Of a DNA stretch of 64,000 nucleotides, positions 38,701-47,822 are shown piece after piece (position 1 is the first letter of the stretch; the number at the start of each line of letters is the position of its first letter). The position numbers were made by a program, and so were the translations under genes. Below the pieces are notes generated by a model that was given only the letters and a program-made list of their open reading frames with translations, had not been told where the DNA came from and did no database searches. The DNA comes from Bin34 sp963422415 (lineage in GTDB: Bacteria; Chloroflexota; Anaerolineae; Caldilineales; Caldilineaceae), in contig OY729430.1 in assembly GCA_963422415.1 (NCBI GenBank), forward strand, positions 868,001 through 932,000. Direction: 5' to 3'.

Positions 38701-39675
38701 TTAACGGATATCCCGCGGCAGCGGCGGTTCCTGTCGTAGCCGTCTGCCCTGCAGATCCGTCAGCGTGGGCAGTTCCACGTTGGCGGCAGCCAGCCGAGTC
38801 CAGAAGTCAGTGGCAGCTTCATCCCCCCACTCCATTCTGACGTAGTCTGTCAGCGTATCCAGTCTGCCCCTCTGGACACCTTCCTGGATGCCCCTCTGGA
38901 CACCTTCCTGGATGCCCTTCTGGACACCTTCCTGGACCAAATCCTGCACGGTAATCATAGCCTGCTCCAATGCTGTAAAGTGCAAACGAGAAATATCCGC
39001 AATGGCCTTGCGGCTGGTTGGCCAACTGCGCAGAAAATTCTGCATGCCAGTGGCGATCCAGACCGCAAAGGCATCCCCCAATTCACTGCTGGCAGCCGGC
39101 AGGTGGGGTTTTAGCCATTGTTGCACAATCTCCATGATCTTACTGTAGGCGGCCACCGCAGAGGGACTGCCGGGACTACTCGCGCGCAAGGCCCATTGCA
39201 GGCGCTCCAAGGCGATTACGATGGTCATCAGGTTGTCTGTGGGCAATCCGAAAGCGGCGTCCGTGGGGAAAGGGTAGTCATGGATGTCAATGAGCGGTCC
39301 AGTTTTGTCGCGGGATAACAGGTTACTGCTGTCGGTTCGGTACAGGGTCCATGTCCCAAAGTGTTGGGGGCCGGCTCCGAACACGAGTGGATAGACGCGG
39401 AGGTTCCCCCGGTCCGCATCCGGGAGGGTGGACAGGGCATTGTCCATATATCTATACATCCGCTCCGTCATATGCAAGTCGCTTCCGGACTGGTGTTCCA
39501 GAACCAGCAGCACCCGTCCAGAGTCTCCTTCCAAGAGCCAGACCAGATCCGAATGCCGCCGCTGCAGACGGGGATCATGCTCCGCATCCACATGGTGCAC
39601 TTCGGTCGACAGCGATGTGGTCGGCCTATATCCTTGCAGTTCCGGCAGGAAGTACACCAGCAAATCCTCGATCAC
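38701..39675 (-). CDS. Rpn/PD-(D/E)XK nuclease-transposase family protein, 5' end uncertain
   Basis: 324 residues from GTG 39675. The PD-(D/E)XK core is visible as RRHSDLVWLLE and LLVLEHQSG (Asp, then Glu-x-Gln). The C-terminus carries GI/V-QEGVQ repeats typical of the Rpn family (recombination-promoting nuclease, formerly called transposase_31 or DUF4351). The same frame continues upstream with SHDSTFKSLFRHLAVIEDLL, clearly part of the family's N-terminus, but without ATG/GTG before a stop at about 39785. An ATG at 39788 lies in another frame. So a frameshift or an unusual start codon affects the first 20-40 residues, and the gene may be dead. Confidence 0.75.
   Translation of the reverse strand: MIEDLLVYFLPELQGYRPTTSLSTEVHHVDAEHDPRLQRRHSDLVWLLEGDSGRVLLVLEHQSGSDLHMTERMYRYMDNALSTLPDADRGNLRVYPLVFGAGPQHFGTWTLYRTDSSNLLSRDKTGPLIDIHDYPFPTDAAFGLPTDNLMTIVIALERLQWALRASSPGSPSAVAAYSKIMEIVQQWLKPHLPAASSELGDAFAVWIATGMQNFLRSWPTSRKAIADISRLHFTALEQAMITVQDLVQEGVQKGIQEGVQRGIQEGVQRGRLDTLTDYVRMEWGDEAATDFWTRLAAANVELPTLTDLQGRRLRQEPPLPRDIR
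38867..38938. repeat. Three 24-bp tandem repeats inside the Rpn-type gene
   Basis: Two identical 24-bp units (cccctctggacaccttcctg plus gatg at 38867-38890 and 38891-38914) and a third diverged unit (38915-38938). They encode the 8-residue period QEGVQRGI/QEGVQKGI. Unit number is likely variable by slippage. Confidence 0.85.
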
Positions 39676-39789
39676 CGCGAGGTGCCGGAACAGAGACTTG
39701 AAGGTACTGTCGTGCGACAGAGGCGGCGGAGAGATTTTAGACAGGTTGTGACTCTGGGATTGGCAAGAGGCCGTACACGTTCTTCATTC

Positions 39790-39833
39790 TATTTTAACAA
39801 TATAAGAATGTATTATTGTATATTTAAAATAGA
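39790..39833. promoter_or_regulatory. AT-rich nested palindrome upstream of the Rpn-type gene
   Basis: Outer arms CTATTTTAA (39790-39798) and TTAAAATAG (39825-39833) enclose ACAATA (39798-39803) and TATTGT (39815-39820). The 44-bp element is nearly all A/T in GC-rich DNA and lies just upstream of an ATG on the minus strand (39788). It fits a promoter/operator or a cruciform-prone site for that gene. Confidence 0.55.
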
Positions 39834-41202
39834 TGCACAACAAACAGGGACAGGATACGAGCATCTGATTTCCTTGGCTGGATTCCAGACCATGCTGCAG
39901 CTTCAAGGGTTCCGCGCAGATGGACAAGGGGCCGTGCGGATTTGCTCTCAGGGTCTCTGCGCCGCCGGGTATATCTCTAGAGCTGGTTTGTCCTTGATCA
40001 TGACGCCCCCCATTTGGATCCTTTGGGTGCACAGATATACGCATATAGGCCAAACGAGCCCGACGTATCTCCATTGGCTTCGCCACCCGATCCTGTCTGC
40101 ACCTAGAGGCCCAAAGGTGCAAACGCTTGCAACGTCGTCTCTGACCGGTGCTCATACTCTCCGCTTCGCGACTGTCCGAAACTTGAAATCCTTTCGTCAT
40201 GATCAAAAAAGCGTACAAAATATCAATTCCATGCAGGGCGTCGCACTCCTCTTTCCGCAGATGGCAAGACAAACGCTACGAGCTGGCGCAAGCGGTGGCG
40301 GCTGTCAGCGGTCATGGCGATGTGGGAAATCGGAGTGCAATGCGGAAGGGGAAATCGACAGAAGTGTTTCTCCCCAACCGTAATCGAACCAATGAACAGG
40401 GACGTCATATGCATCATGGTCACAATCGGTCTTGTTTTCTGCTTGACTATGGTATTGCCTGCCATGGCCTCCGTACGACTCATCTTTACAGGACCATAGG
40501 CAGGGGTCGGATCGGTGACTCGCGTGATTCGTTTCGGCAAGCTGGGTCTCGATTGGCATGCAGTGCTTGCAGCGTCTGATTTCTTGGGCCAACTCGCCGA
40601 CAAGCGTCTTGACTGGAAGCGCCTTGTTCGGGATCGAGCCCTTACTTGATCATCGACAGCTTGCAGAGGACGCCCTGAATGCAATGAGGTGAGCCGCGCT
40701 CCCGTTCTGTCTGGGTGTCGGCCGCGGGAACGGTGCATGCATACCTCCCAAGGCGCAAGCTGGCCATGCATCGTTGGAATCTGTTGTCTTGCCGCTTTGG
40801 GAGGCGGCTTGAGATTCCCCGCGGAGCGTGGCACGGCAAGAAAACGCCGCTCTGGATGCATTGCCTTGCTCTGATTGTACAGAGCCGGAAACTCCTGCTC
40901 GATAGCACAATCAGGGGTCGCAACTGGGTTTGGGATCTCCATCGGGGCCAGCTCTTGTTTGCGCTCCAGACAGAACATGAGATGGACAAGCCGGATGCGG
41001 TCTGCACCTCTGCGGCCAGCAGACCCAATTCTGGCCGCTTGCGCTCTTCTGAGTGAATGCCGCGGGGAACTCAAGGGTATGCTTCTGTTGTAGAAACAGG
41101 AATTCGCTTGTTCAAAGCCGTTTGGGCAAGGGACCAAAGGTTGCTATCGTTAGTCAGATTGGACCTTTCCGAATTCATTGCATTTCGTATCAGGAGATTC
41201 AC
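39834..41202. other. Long stretch without a recognisable gene
   Basis: About 1.37 kb. A 304-codon minus-strand frame (40223-41137) exists, but its composition (Arg/Ser/Pro-rich, no motif) argues against coding. The right end presumably holds the promoter of the CUT1 operon; TTGGGC and TATCGT with a 17-bp spacer near 41124-41146 is a possible but weak match. Confidence 0.45.
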
Positions 41203-42516
41203 ATGAGGACAAATCTTTCACGTCGCGCTTTCTTGCAGACGGTCGTGGGCTTGGGCGCCGCGGGGATGGTGGCGGCTTGTGGAGTGGGCGACTCTGGAGC
41301 CGGAGCGGGCGCCGATCCAGAATCTGCCGACTTGAGCGTCTGGGTCTGGTGGCCCAGCCCTGTCCCTTCGCTGTTGGAAATGGGCCAGACCTTCATGGAA
41401 GCCACCCCGTCGGTCTCGGTGTCCGTGGAAGCGCCGTCCGATTATTGGACCAAGATTCAGACCGCCATTGCCGGAGGGGCTGGCCCCGACATCTTTTTCA
41501 TGAACAACGTCAACTACTGGTCGTGGGCCGCCCGCGAGGTTCTATTCGACATGACCGAACGGGCGTCTTTTGATCAGGACATGCAGGACAACATCGCCAA
41601 TTCCTGGAAGGAAGCCGTTGACTTCTATCACTACAAGGGCAGGCAGTTCGGCATGCCCTATATGTACACCTCAATCGTGCTCTATTACAACGAGGACTAC
41701 ATTGACAGCAAGGGACTGGCCCAACCTGCCGACATCGAGGATGAAATGGACTGGAACAAGTTCCGGGAATATGGACTGGCTCTCCACGAGACTTCGGGGG
41801 ATGACACCGCGATGTGGGGTCTCTATGCCACGGGCGGCATAGAGACCGGCTGGCTTAACTTCGTGCGCGCCAACGGCGGCGATTTCCTGAACATTGACAA
41901 TTCTGCATGCATCATTGACTCCCCCGAGTCCGTGGAGGCATGGAATTACTTGGTGAACCTGCACCACGAGGATGGCATTTCACCCAGTCCCGAGGCGTTG
42001 CAGGCCGAAGGAGCGAACAGCCTGTTTCAGACCGGTAAAATCGCGATGTATCCGTCGGGCAATTGGGAAATGTCCTTCCTCAACGAGCAATTGAAGGATT
42101 TCAGCTACAACATTTCGTTGCTGCCCTTCTCGCCCGCCACAGAAGAAAGGGGAGGCACGACCAACATTGTCGGGATTGTCATCAACAACAACACCCCGAC
42201 CCCAGACCAGTCTTGGGCCTTGACGACCCACCTGCTATCCAAGGATTCGCAAGACAGGCTGGCCAAGGCCAATGTGTTGGCTCCCGTGCGCCACGACTCG
42301 GCCGAGCTGTACTACAATCCGGATCTGGGACCCGCCAACCGCAAAGCCGCCTTTGCAATGCAGCGGTGGACCACTGCCCTGCCCACACACGAGGTGGTGA
42401 CCTGGGGTGAAATGATGCAGCCAACCACAGAATGGCAGATCGAGATATTCGAAGGGCGCGTCAGTGTGGAGGAAGGATTGAAGAATATGGCGGCCAGCGT
42501 CAATGCCCTTTTCTGA
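41203..42516 (+). CDS. Sugar ABC importer substrate-binding protein (family 1), Tat-type lipoprotein
   Basis: 437 residues from ATG 41203, with AGGAG upstream. The N-terminus has a twin-arginine motif (SRRAFLQT) and then a lipobox (VAAC), so it is probably exported folded and lipid-anchored. The mature part is a typical CUT1 binding protein: AGGAGPDIFFMNN, GRQFGMPYMYTSIVLYYNED, TGKIAMYPSGNWEM. Followed by two permeases with no ATPase, as in MsmX-dependent systems. Ligand probably an oligosaccharide or sugar acid. Confidence 0.9.
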   Translation: MRTNLSRRAFLQTVVGLGAAGMVAACGVGDSGAGAGADPESADLSVWVWWPSPVPSLLEMGQTFMEATPSVSVSVEAPSDYWTKIQTAIAGGAGPDIFFMNNVNYWSWAAREVLFDMTERASFDQDMQDNIANSWKEAVDFYHYKGRQFGMPYMYTSIVLYYNEDYIDSKGLAQPADIEDEMDWNKFREYGLALHETSGDDTAMWGLYATGGIETGWLNFVRANGGDFLNIDNSACIIDSPESVEAWNYLVNLHHEDGISPSPEALQAEGANSLFQTGKIAMYPSGNWEMSFLNEQLKDFSYNISLLPFSPATEERGGTTNIVGIVINNNTPTPDQSWALTTHLLSKDSQDRLAKANVLAPVRHDSAELYYNPDLGPANRKAAFAMQRWTTALPTHEVVTWGEMMQPTTEWQIEIFEGRVSVEEGLKNMAASVNALF

Positions 42517-42743
42517 GCCTCTCGCCTCTTGGTCGACCACGGCCGATGCCATCGCCTTGGGCTTTGAGGGCCCAATGGAAGACACTGCACTCCACCATTG
42601 ATCGATCGGGATGACCAAAATGCAAGGCTTGGGCTTTCTCGTGCCATAGGGAACAACATACTTGCCAGGATTCCGCGGCGCCCATGTCGCGGAAGGGGTG
42701 GATCGGCGGACCGGATCGATTTGCCGTCATTGGTAGAGATTCC

Positions 42744-43679
42744 ATGGGAAACGTGTACGCAACCCGGAACAGGCGCCTTTATACCCTTTGGGGCCAGATT
42801 CGACCTCACGTTGCGGGTTGGCTCTGTGCTTCGCCCTGGATTCTCGGATTTCTGATTTTCACGCTTGGGCCCATGATCTGGTCCATTTATTACAGCTTCA
42901 CCGAGTACCCTCTCATTCGGGCCCCGGTCTGGATCGGATGGGAAAACTATCGCGTCATGTTACGGGAGGACAAGTTTTTTTACAATTCGCTCAGAGTGAC
43001 GACCGTGTACGCTATGGTCGGGGTTCCGCTCCATCTGGTGTCCGGGTTTCTGATGGCGCTGTTGCTGAACCAGAAAATCCGCTTCATATCCATGTGGCGC
43101 ACCATCTATTTCCTGCCTTCCGTTGTGTCCGGCGTGGCTGTGGCCATCCTGTGGCAATGGATATTCAACTCCGACTTCGGCTTGGCAAATTGGCTGTTGG
43201 GCCTGGTGGGCATCGAAGGGCCTAGCTGGCTTCTCAGTCCGACCTGGGCGTTGCCCGCCCTGATCATCATGAGTCTCTGGAGTGTCGGCGGCAGCATGGT
43301 CATCTTCATTGCGGGTCTGCAGGGAGTGCCACAGTCCTTGTACGAAGCGGCTGAAATGGACGGGGCCCATGCTGTGTACCGGTTCTGGCACGTCACGGTG
43401 CCCATGGTCTCGCCGGTCATACTCTTCAACCTGATCATCGGGTTGATTGCGGCTCTTCAAACCTTTACGCAGGCATTCATCATGACCGCGGGAGGCCCAA
43501 GGCAGGCGACTCATTTCTTCATGCTGCATCTCTACAACAACGCGTTCCAATGGCTGAAAATGGGATATGCCGCGGCGTTGGCTTGGGTGCTCTTTGTGTA
43601 CATCCTCTTGGTTACCCTCTTCATCCTCCGCTCCTCTTCTCTGTGGGTTTTTTACGCCGGCGAGATCAAGGGACGTTGA
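42744..43679 (+). CDS. CUT1 sugar ABC importer permease 1 (MalF-like)
   Basis: 311 residues from ATG 42744, with GGTAGAGA upstream. Six helices; the EAA loop reads EAAEMDGAHAVYRFWHVTVP, and TAGGPRQATHFFMLHLYNNAF follows, as in MalF/UgpA-type permeases. It starts 227 bp after the binding-protein gene, a gap that contains only weak hairpins (e.g. 42557-42575). Confidence 0.92.
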   Translation: MGNVYATRNRRLYTLWGQIRPHVAGWLCASPWILGFLIFTLGPMIWSIYYSFTEYPLIRAPVWIGWENYRVMLREDKFFYNSLRVTTVYAMVGVPLHLVSGFLMALLLNQKIRFISMWRTIYFLPSVVSGVAVAILWQWIFNSDFGLANWLLGLVGIEGPSWLLSPTWALPALIIMSLWSVGGSMVIFIAGLQGVPQSLYEAAEMDGAHAVYRFWHVTVPMVSPVILFNLIIGLIAALQTFTQAFIMTAGGPRQATHFFMLHLYNNAFQWLKMGYAAALAWVLFVYILLVTLFILRSSSLWVFYAGEIKGR

Positions 43680-43687
43680 GGTTTCTC

Positions 43688-44578
43688 ATGGGAATCCAAG
43701 CTGTCAGGGGAAAGGGACGGGGCCCCTGGGGTTCGGTCGGCCCGTTCACCATGCGGACACTCCTGTATGGAATCATGAGTCTGGGCGCGTTTCTGTTCCT
43801 GATACCGTTTGTCTGGATGATTTCCACGGCCTTGAAGGAGGCAGGCGATGTCATGAAGTTTCCGCCGGAATGGATTCCACAGCCAATTCTGTGGGGGAAT
43901 TTCAAGGAGGCGTTCACCCAAGAGTACGCGCCCTTTGGTGTCTTTTTCAAAAACACGCTGATCATCACCATTGCGGCCGTGTTGGGGCAGTTACTGTCCG
44001 CCAGTCTGGTGGGTTTCAGTTTCGCCCGGCTCCGTTGGTGGGGGCGCGACTACCTGTTTCTCGTTGTCCTGGGCACGATGATGCTCCCGTATCAGGTGAC
44101 ACTGGTGCCGATTTTCGTGCTGATGAAGCACTTGGGATGGATCGACACGCTGCTGCCCCTGATTGTGCCCTTCTATTTGGGCGGCGGGGCCTTCTATGTC
44201 TTCCTCTTTCGGCAATTCATGATGACCATTCCTCTGGAATTGGATGACGCCGCCCGCATTGACGGCTGCGGCGCGATGCGGCTCTATGGCCGTATCGTCT
44301 TGCCCCTGTCGGGTCCGGCCTTGGCCACGGCCGCCATCTTTTCGTTTCTCGCGCACTGGAATGACTTCATCGGTCCTCTGATATATCTCAACAGTGTGTC
44401 CAACTACACCGTGTCCCTAGGCCTGCGCATCCTGCAGGGCTATGGTGGCTATGGCATCCAGCGCTGGAACCTGTTGATGGCGGCCTCCCTGTTTGTCATG
44501 CTGCCGGTTCTGCTGCTCTTTTTCTTCTCGCAAAAATACTTCATACAGGGCATCGTGACCTATGGGGTCAAGGGATAG
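43688..44578 (+). CDS. CUT1 sugar ABC importer permease 2 (MalG-like)
   Basis: 296 residues from ATG 43688, 8 bp after permease 1, with GAGG upstream. Six helices; the EAA loop reads DDAARIDGCGAMRLYGRIVLP, and the C-terminus QKYFIQGIVTYGVKG is the classic MalG-type ending. Pairs with the upstream permease; the ATPase must come from elsewhere. Confidence 0.93.
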   Translation: MGIQAVRGKGRGPWGSVGPFTMRTLLYGIMSLGAFLFLIPFVWMISTALKEAGDVMKFPPEWIPQPILWGNFKEAFTQEYAPFGVFFKNTLIITIAAVLGQLLSASLVGFSFARLRWWGRDYLFLVVLGTMMLPYQVTLVPIFVLMKHLGWIDTLLPLIVPFYLGGGAFYVFLFRQFMMTIPLELDDAARIDGCGAMRLYGRIVLPLSGPALATAAIFSFLAHWNDFIGPLIYLNSVSNYTVSLGLRILQGYGGYGIQRWNLLMAASLFVMLPVLLLFFFSQKYFIQGIVTYGVKG

Positions 44579-44689
44579 GCACTGTTTTGGCCCTTTTGCA
44601 CAATATGCTGCAGGGCACCACCTTGAAACGAGACCCCATCCGCAAGCAATCCGTCGCTTTCTTCTGCAGTCCGCTTGGGCCTCATCAAT

Positions 44690-45055
44690 CGGAAAACGGG
44701 GACCGCTGGACTGAGATTGTTCCAGCTGGGGCTGGCAGCAGAGGTGCATGCTGCGGTGGCGGCTTGGCGCCGCGCGGGAAGCGATGTGGAATGACCAAGA
44801 AGAGAACTGTGTTGCAACACGGCTGCTCAATATTGAAATCGGCGGAATACGCCCTTGGCCATGGACGTCGATCGTATGCAGGATATGAGTCCGGAATGCG
44901 GCTATTCCGGGGTGGAGGATCGGCATCCATATGCAAGGTGTTGAGATCCATCCGCGAGCGAGTCGAGATATCAGACTGGTCGGTTTTGATTCTGCCCACG
45001 AGGGCAACGGCTGCCAGATGTATCTGGCGGATATCTCCAGCTTGCTGACCGGAAC
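44690..45055 (+). pseudogene. Internally deleted copy of the oligogalacturonate-lyase-like propeller gene
   Basis: DNA from 44698 matches the intact gene at 51421 onwards (gaccgctggac.. / gatcgctggac.., then cagctggggctggcagca). The right part, about 44985-45050, matches 52340-52405, encoding FDSAHEGNG and QMYLADISSL against FDSAHGGNG and QMYLVDISSL. About 850 bp in the middle are missing, and reading frames are broken. It is a remnant of a second copy or of the same gene's former relative, beside the CUT1 operon. Confidence 0.75.
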
Positions 45056-45403
45056 TTGAACTGCCGCAGTGTCGGAGACCGAACGAGCCGTCGGTTTCGG
45101 TAGCCTCGGAACTCTCGCTGCCACCCATATCGCTGGGTGTGGAGGAGGGGTCCTTGTCCGGTGCTGCCATGCCCCACATAGTCTCATGCGGCTGAGCCCG
45201 ACATCCCGCAATTATGCCGTCAGCAGGACTGGTCAGGAGCAGGCAGACACGGAGCGGATCCCGCGTCAGGGGACCACCGCAATCAGGTCGAGGCAGACCT
45301 CCGTCACCTGCCTACTGCAGTGTCGGCCAAATAGAGTGTCAGGAATGTTTGTATTTGTCCAGCACTGGGATTGCGAGCGCTCTGCGAAACAGGACGAAAA
45401 ACT

Positions 45404-45432
45404 TTGACTCCAATCCCCTTTGATGATAGAAA
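45404..45432 (+). promoter_or_regulatory. Candidate promoter of second CUT1 operon
   Basis: TTGACT and TAGAAA separated by exactly 17 bp, ending 58 nt before the start codon at 45491. The -35 is good, the -10 moderate (3-4 of 6). Confidence 0.4.
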
Positions 45433-45490
45433 AGGTTTCCCGTCTGGGTACAGTACAATGCACGCCCTATGCTTTAAGGAGGGATTGGGA

Positions 45491-46822
45491 ATGTCCCATC
45501 TAAGTCGTCGACAGTTTTTGGTTGGATCCGGTGGCATGGCCGTCTTGGCCTTGGCCGCCTGTGTGGCAGAAGTGCCGGATGCGGCGGCGCCAGACGCGGC
45601 CGTGATGCCCGAGGCCTTGGAGGTGGACCTGTGGCACGGTCTGGGCGGCGCCGATGGCAAGACCTTCACCGAACTGGTGGGTCAGTACATGGATGAAATG
45701 GGTTCCGTCACGGTCAACGAGGAGCTTCTCACGTGGGACATTTTCTATCAGAAAGTGCCTTCCTCCGTGATTGCGGGCAACCCTCCCGACATGATCATCA
45801 CCCATGAGTGGGCGATCGGACAGTGGGGCCCTCGAAACGTGTTGCGCCCGGCAGATGATTTCTACGATTCCATGGGTGTTCCGCGTGACGACTTCATTCC
45901 CGCCGTGTTCGAAAACATCCACTGGGAAGGTTCGCCCTTGGGTGTGCTGCTGGATACCCATGGGTCCGGTGGCTATGTCAACGTGGAGCTGCTGGAGGCC
46001 GCGGGGCTGAATCCGGACACCCCGCCGACCAATAGGATCGAATTTCTGGAACAGATGTCCCAATTGACACTGGACTCGGCCGGCCGCAATCCTACTGATA
46101 GCGATTTCGACCCCGAGGATATTGTGCAGCATGCCTTCCATTCCCATTTCTGGCGCCGGTGGGCCATGCTGGAAGCCATGTGGCAGAATGGCGGAAATAC
46201 GCTCAACGAAGAGGGCACCCAGTCCACGATCGATTCGGAGCCCGTGCGTGAAGCGTTGGATTTCTGGCACCAGATGGTTCATGTACATCACCTGCACGCG
46301 GTGCCCGTTGGCTACAGCATGACGGATTCATTCCAGAATGGAGCGCTGGCGCTGGCGATCGCCGGCTCTTGGTGGTTGAACTTTGTCCGGGACAGCGACT
46401 TGGAGAGCACGACGGTGTTCTGGCGGGTCCCGCAATACGGGCTGGTGCAACCGCAGGCCTGGATGAGCGCGCACGTGATGGGAATCCCCAGTGGTACCGA
46501 CGAAGACGGGACTGCGGCCGCTTCGGATTTCATTGTTTGGCTCTCCAATCACGGATTGGATTGGGCGCGTTCCGGCCAGCCGCCGGCCCGCATTTCCTTG
46601 CAGAACTCGCCGACGCTGCAGGATCACTGGCATACGGGCAACTTCGGTTCCCAGTTTCAGAGCATTGGACGGACGGAGCAACAGCACGGCAACATCACCG
46701 AAATCCAAAACGCCTACCAACAGGAGTTTGAAGCGGTCATCACCAACGTGAAGACGCTGGATGAAGGGGTTGGCGAGGCCCACACTCGTGTTCAAGAGAT
46801 TCTGGATCGCGGTTCCGCCTGA
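45491..46822 (+). CDS. Sugar ABC importer substrate-binding protein (family 1), Tat-type lipoprotein
   Basis: 443 residues from ATG 45491, with AAGGAGG 8 nt upstream. Twin-arginine motif SRRQFLVGSG, then lipobox ALAAC and a short Ala/Asp/Pro linker. CUT1 binding-protein features: VDLWHGLGGADGKTFTELV near the mature start, AGNPPDMIITHEW, LALAIAGSWWLNFV. Starts an operon with two permeases; a 12-bp hairpin after its stop separates it from them. Paralogue of the 41203 protein; ligand unknown. Confidence 0.9.
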   Translation: MSHLSRRQFLVGSGGMAVLALAACVAEVPDAAAPDAAVMPEALEVDLWHGLGGADGKTFTELVGQYMDEMGSVTVNEELLTWDIFYQKVPSSVIAGNPPDMIITHEWAIGQWGPRNVLRPADDFYDSMGVPRDDFIPAVFENIHWEGSPLGVLLDTHGSGGYVNVELLEAAGLNPDTPPTNRIEFLEQMSQLTLDSAGRNPTDSDFDPEDIVQHAFHSHFWRRWAMLEAMWQNGGNTLNEEGTQSTIDSEPVREALDFWHQMVHVHHLHAVPVGYSMTDSFQNGALALAIAGSWWLNFVRDSDLESTTVFWRVPQYGLVQPQAWMSAHVMGIPSGTDEDGTAAASDFIVWLSNHGLDWARSGQPPARISLQNSPTLQDHWHTGNFGSQFQSIGRTEQQHGNITEIQNAYQQEFEAVITNVKTLDEGVGEAHTRVQEILDRGSA

Positions 46823-46847
46823 ATCCAAGATCCATGCCGGATCGCCA

Positions 46848-46875
46848 CGCTGCCGGACTGCCCAGTCCGGCAGCG
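46848..46875 (+). promoter_or_regulatory. Strong stem-loop between binding-protein and permease genes
   Basis: CGCTGCCGGACT-GCCC-AGTCCGGCAGCG: a perfect 12-bp stem, 4-nt loop, 25 nt after the binding-protein stop and 28 nt before the permease ATG. Followed by CGGTTTCCC, not a T-run, so partial termination or mRNA stabilisation is more likely than full termination. Placement matches the hairpin at 35506. Confidence 0.75.
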
Positions 46876-46903
46876 CGGTTTCCCTGCACAACACTGATAT
46901 CCC

Positions 46904-47815
46904 ATGACATCGGCACCGGATGCCCAACCCGTGGCAAAGCCCATGCCGCGGTGGCGCAAGCTGCTGCCCAACTACCTGTTCCTGGTTCCGTACTTTCTCT
47001 TTTTCCTGCTGTTCTTGGCGGGGCCTGATGTATACGGGTTCTATATCAGCCTTTTCAACTGGGACATTCTGCTGCCTGACAAGCCCTTTCTGGGATTTGG
47101 GAACTATCGCGAACTGTACCAGGACAGCCTATGGTGGCTGTCCCTGAGGAACACCATTCTGTTCGCTACGCTGACGGTGAGCGGCAACCTAGTCTTGGGG
47201 CTGTTTGCGAGCATCCTGATCCGTCAGCGGCCGCCCGGCTATCAGTTCTTGCGGTTTCTGTTCTATACCCCGGTGGTGCTGTCGGTGGCGGTCATGGCCG
47301 TCATTCTGGCTCGGGTGTTCAATACCGAGTTCGGATTGCTCAACTACTATGTCAGTCTGCTGGGACTGCAACCCCAAAGCTGGTTGGGCACCCAGAGATA
47401 TGTCATTCCCATCCTGTCGGTGGCGACCGTGTGGTGGGGATTTGGCTTCCCGTTTCTGGTCTTCTTGGCCGGTCTGCTCAACATTCCCATTCCGATTTAC
47501 GAAGCGGCGCGGATTGACGGGGTGAATCGCTGGCAGTCCTTTACCCGCATTACCATGCCTCTGTTGAAGCCCGTCACCTTGTTTATTGTGGTTACGCAGT
47601 TCATTGCTCATTTCAAGGTGTTTGGCCAAATGTGGATCATGACCTTGGGGGGGCCTGGCAACTCTTCGTATTCGGTCGTCATGTACCTGTACGATGTGGG
47701 CTGGCGGTTCTTTCGGATGGGCTACGCGTCCGCCCTGGCCTTTTCCCTGGCGGTCATAATCCTGATTGTGACCCTGATCAATTTCCGTTTCCTGGGCGGC
47801 CGGATCGAATATTGA
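46904..47815 (+). CDS. CUT1 sugar ABC importer permease 1
   Basis: 303 residues. Six helices beginning LPNYLFLVPYFLFFLLFLAG; EAA loop YEAARIDGVNRWQSFTRITMP; MTLGGPGNSSYSVVMYLYDVG follows as in other CUT1 permeases. Seven bp separate it from permease 2. Confidence 0.93.
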   Translation: MTSAPDAQPVAKPMPRWRKLLPNYLFLVPYFLFFLLFLAGPDVYGFYISLFNWDILLPDKPFLGFGNYRELYQDSLWWLSLRNTILFATLTVSGNLVLGLFASILIRQRPPGYQFLRFLFYTPVVLSVAVMAVILARVFNTEFGLLNYYVSLLGLQPQSWLGTQRYVIPILSVATVWWGFGFPFLVFLAGLLNIPIPIYEAARIDGVNRWQSFTRITMPLLKPVTLFIVVTQFIAHFKVFGQMWIMTLGGPGNSSYSVVMYLYDVGWRFFRMGYASALAFSLAVIILIVTLINFRFLGGRIEY

Positions 47816-47822
47816 ATGCGAC

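Noticed and set aside
38867..38938. CRISPR-like repeats
   Set aside because: Directly adjacent 24-bp units without spacers, in frame within a coding region; a protein repeat. No CRISPR array seen anywhere.
38701..39675. Insertion sequence
   Set aside because: Rpn-type genes are called transposase-like, but no terminal inverted repeats or target duplications flank it.
40223..41137. 304-codon minus-strand frame
   Set aside because: No motif, Arg/Ser/Pro-rich composition, no ribosome binding site, and overlaps other equally plausible frames; probably chance in GC-rich DNA.
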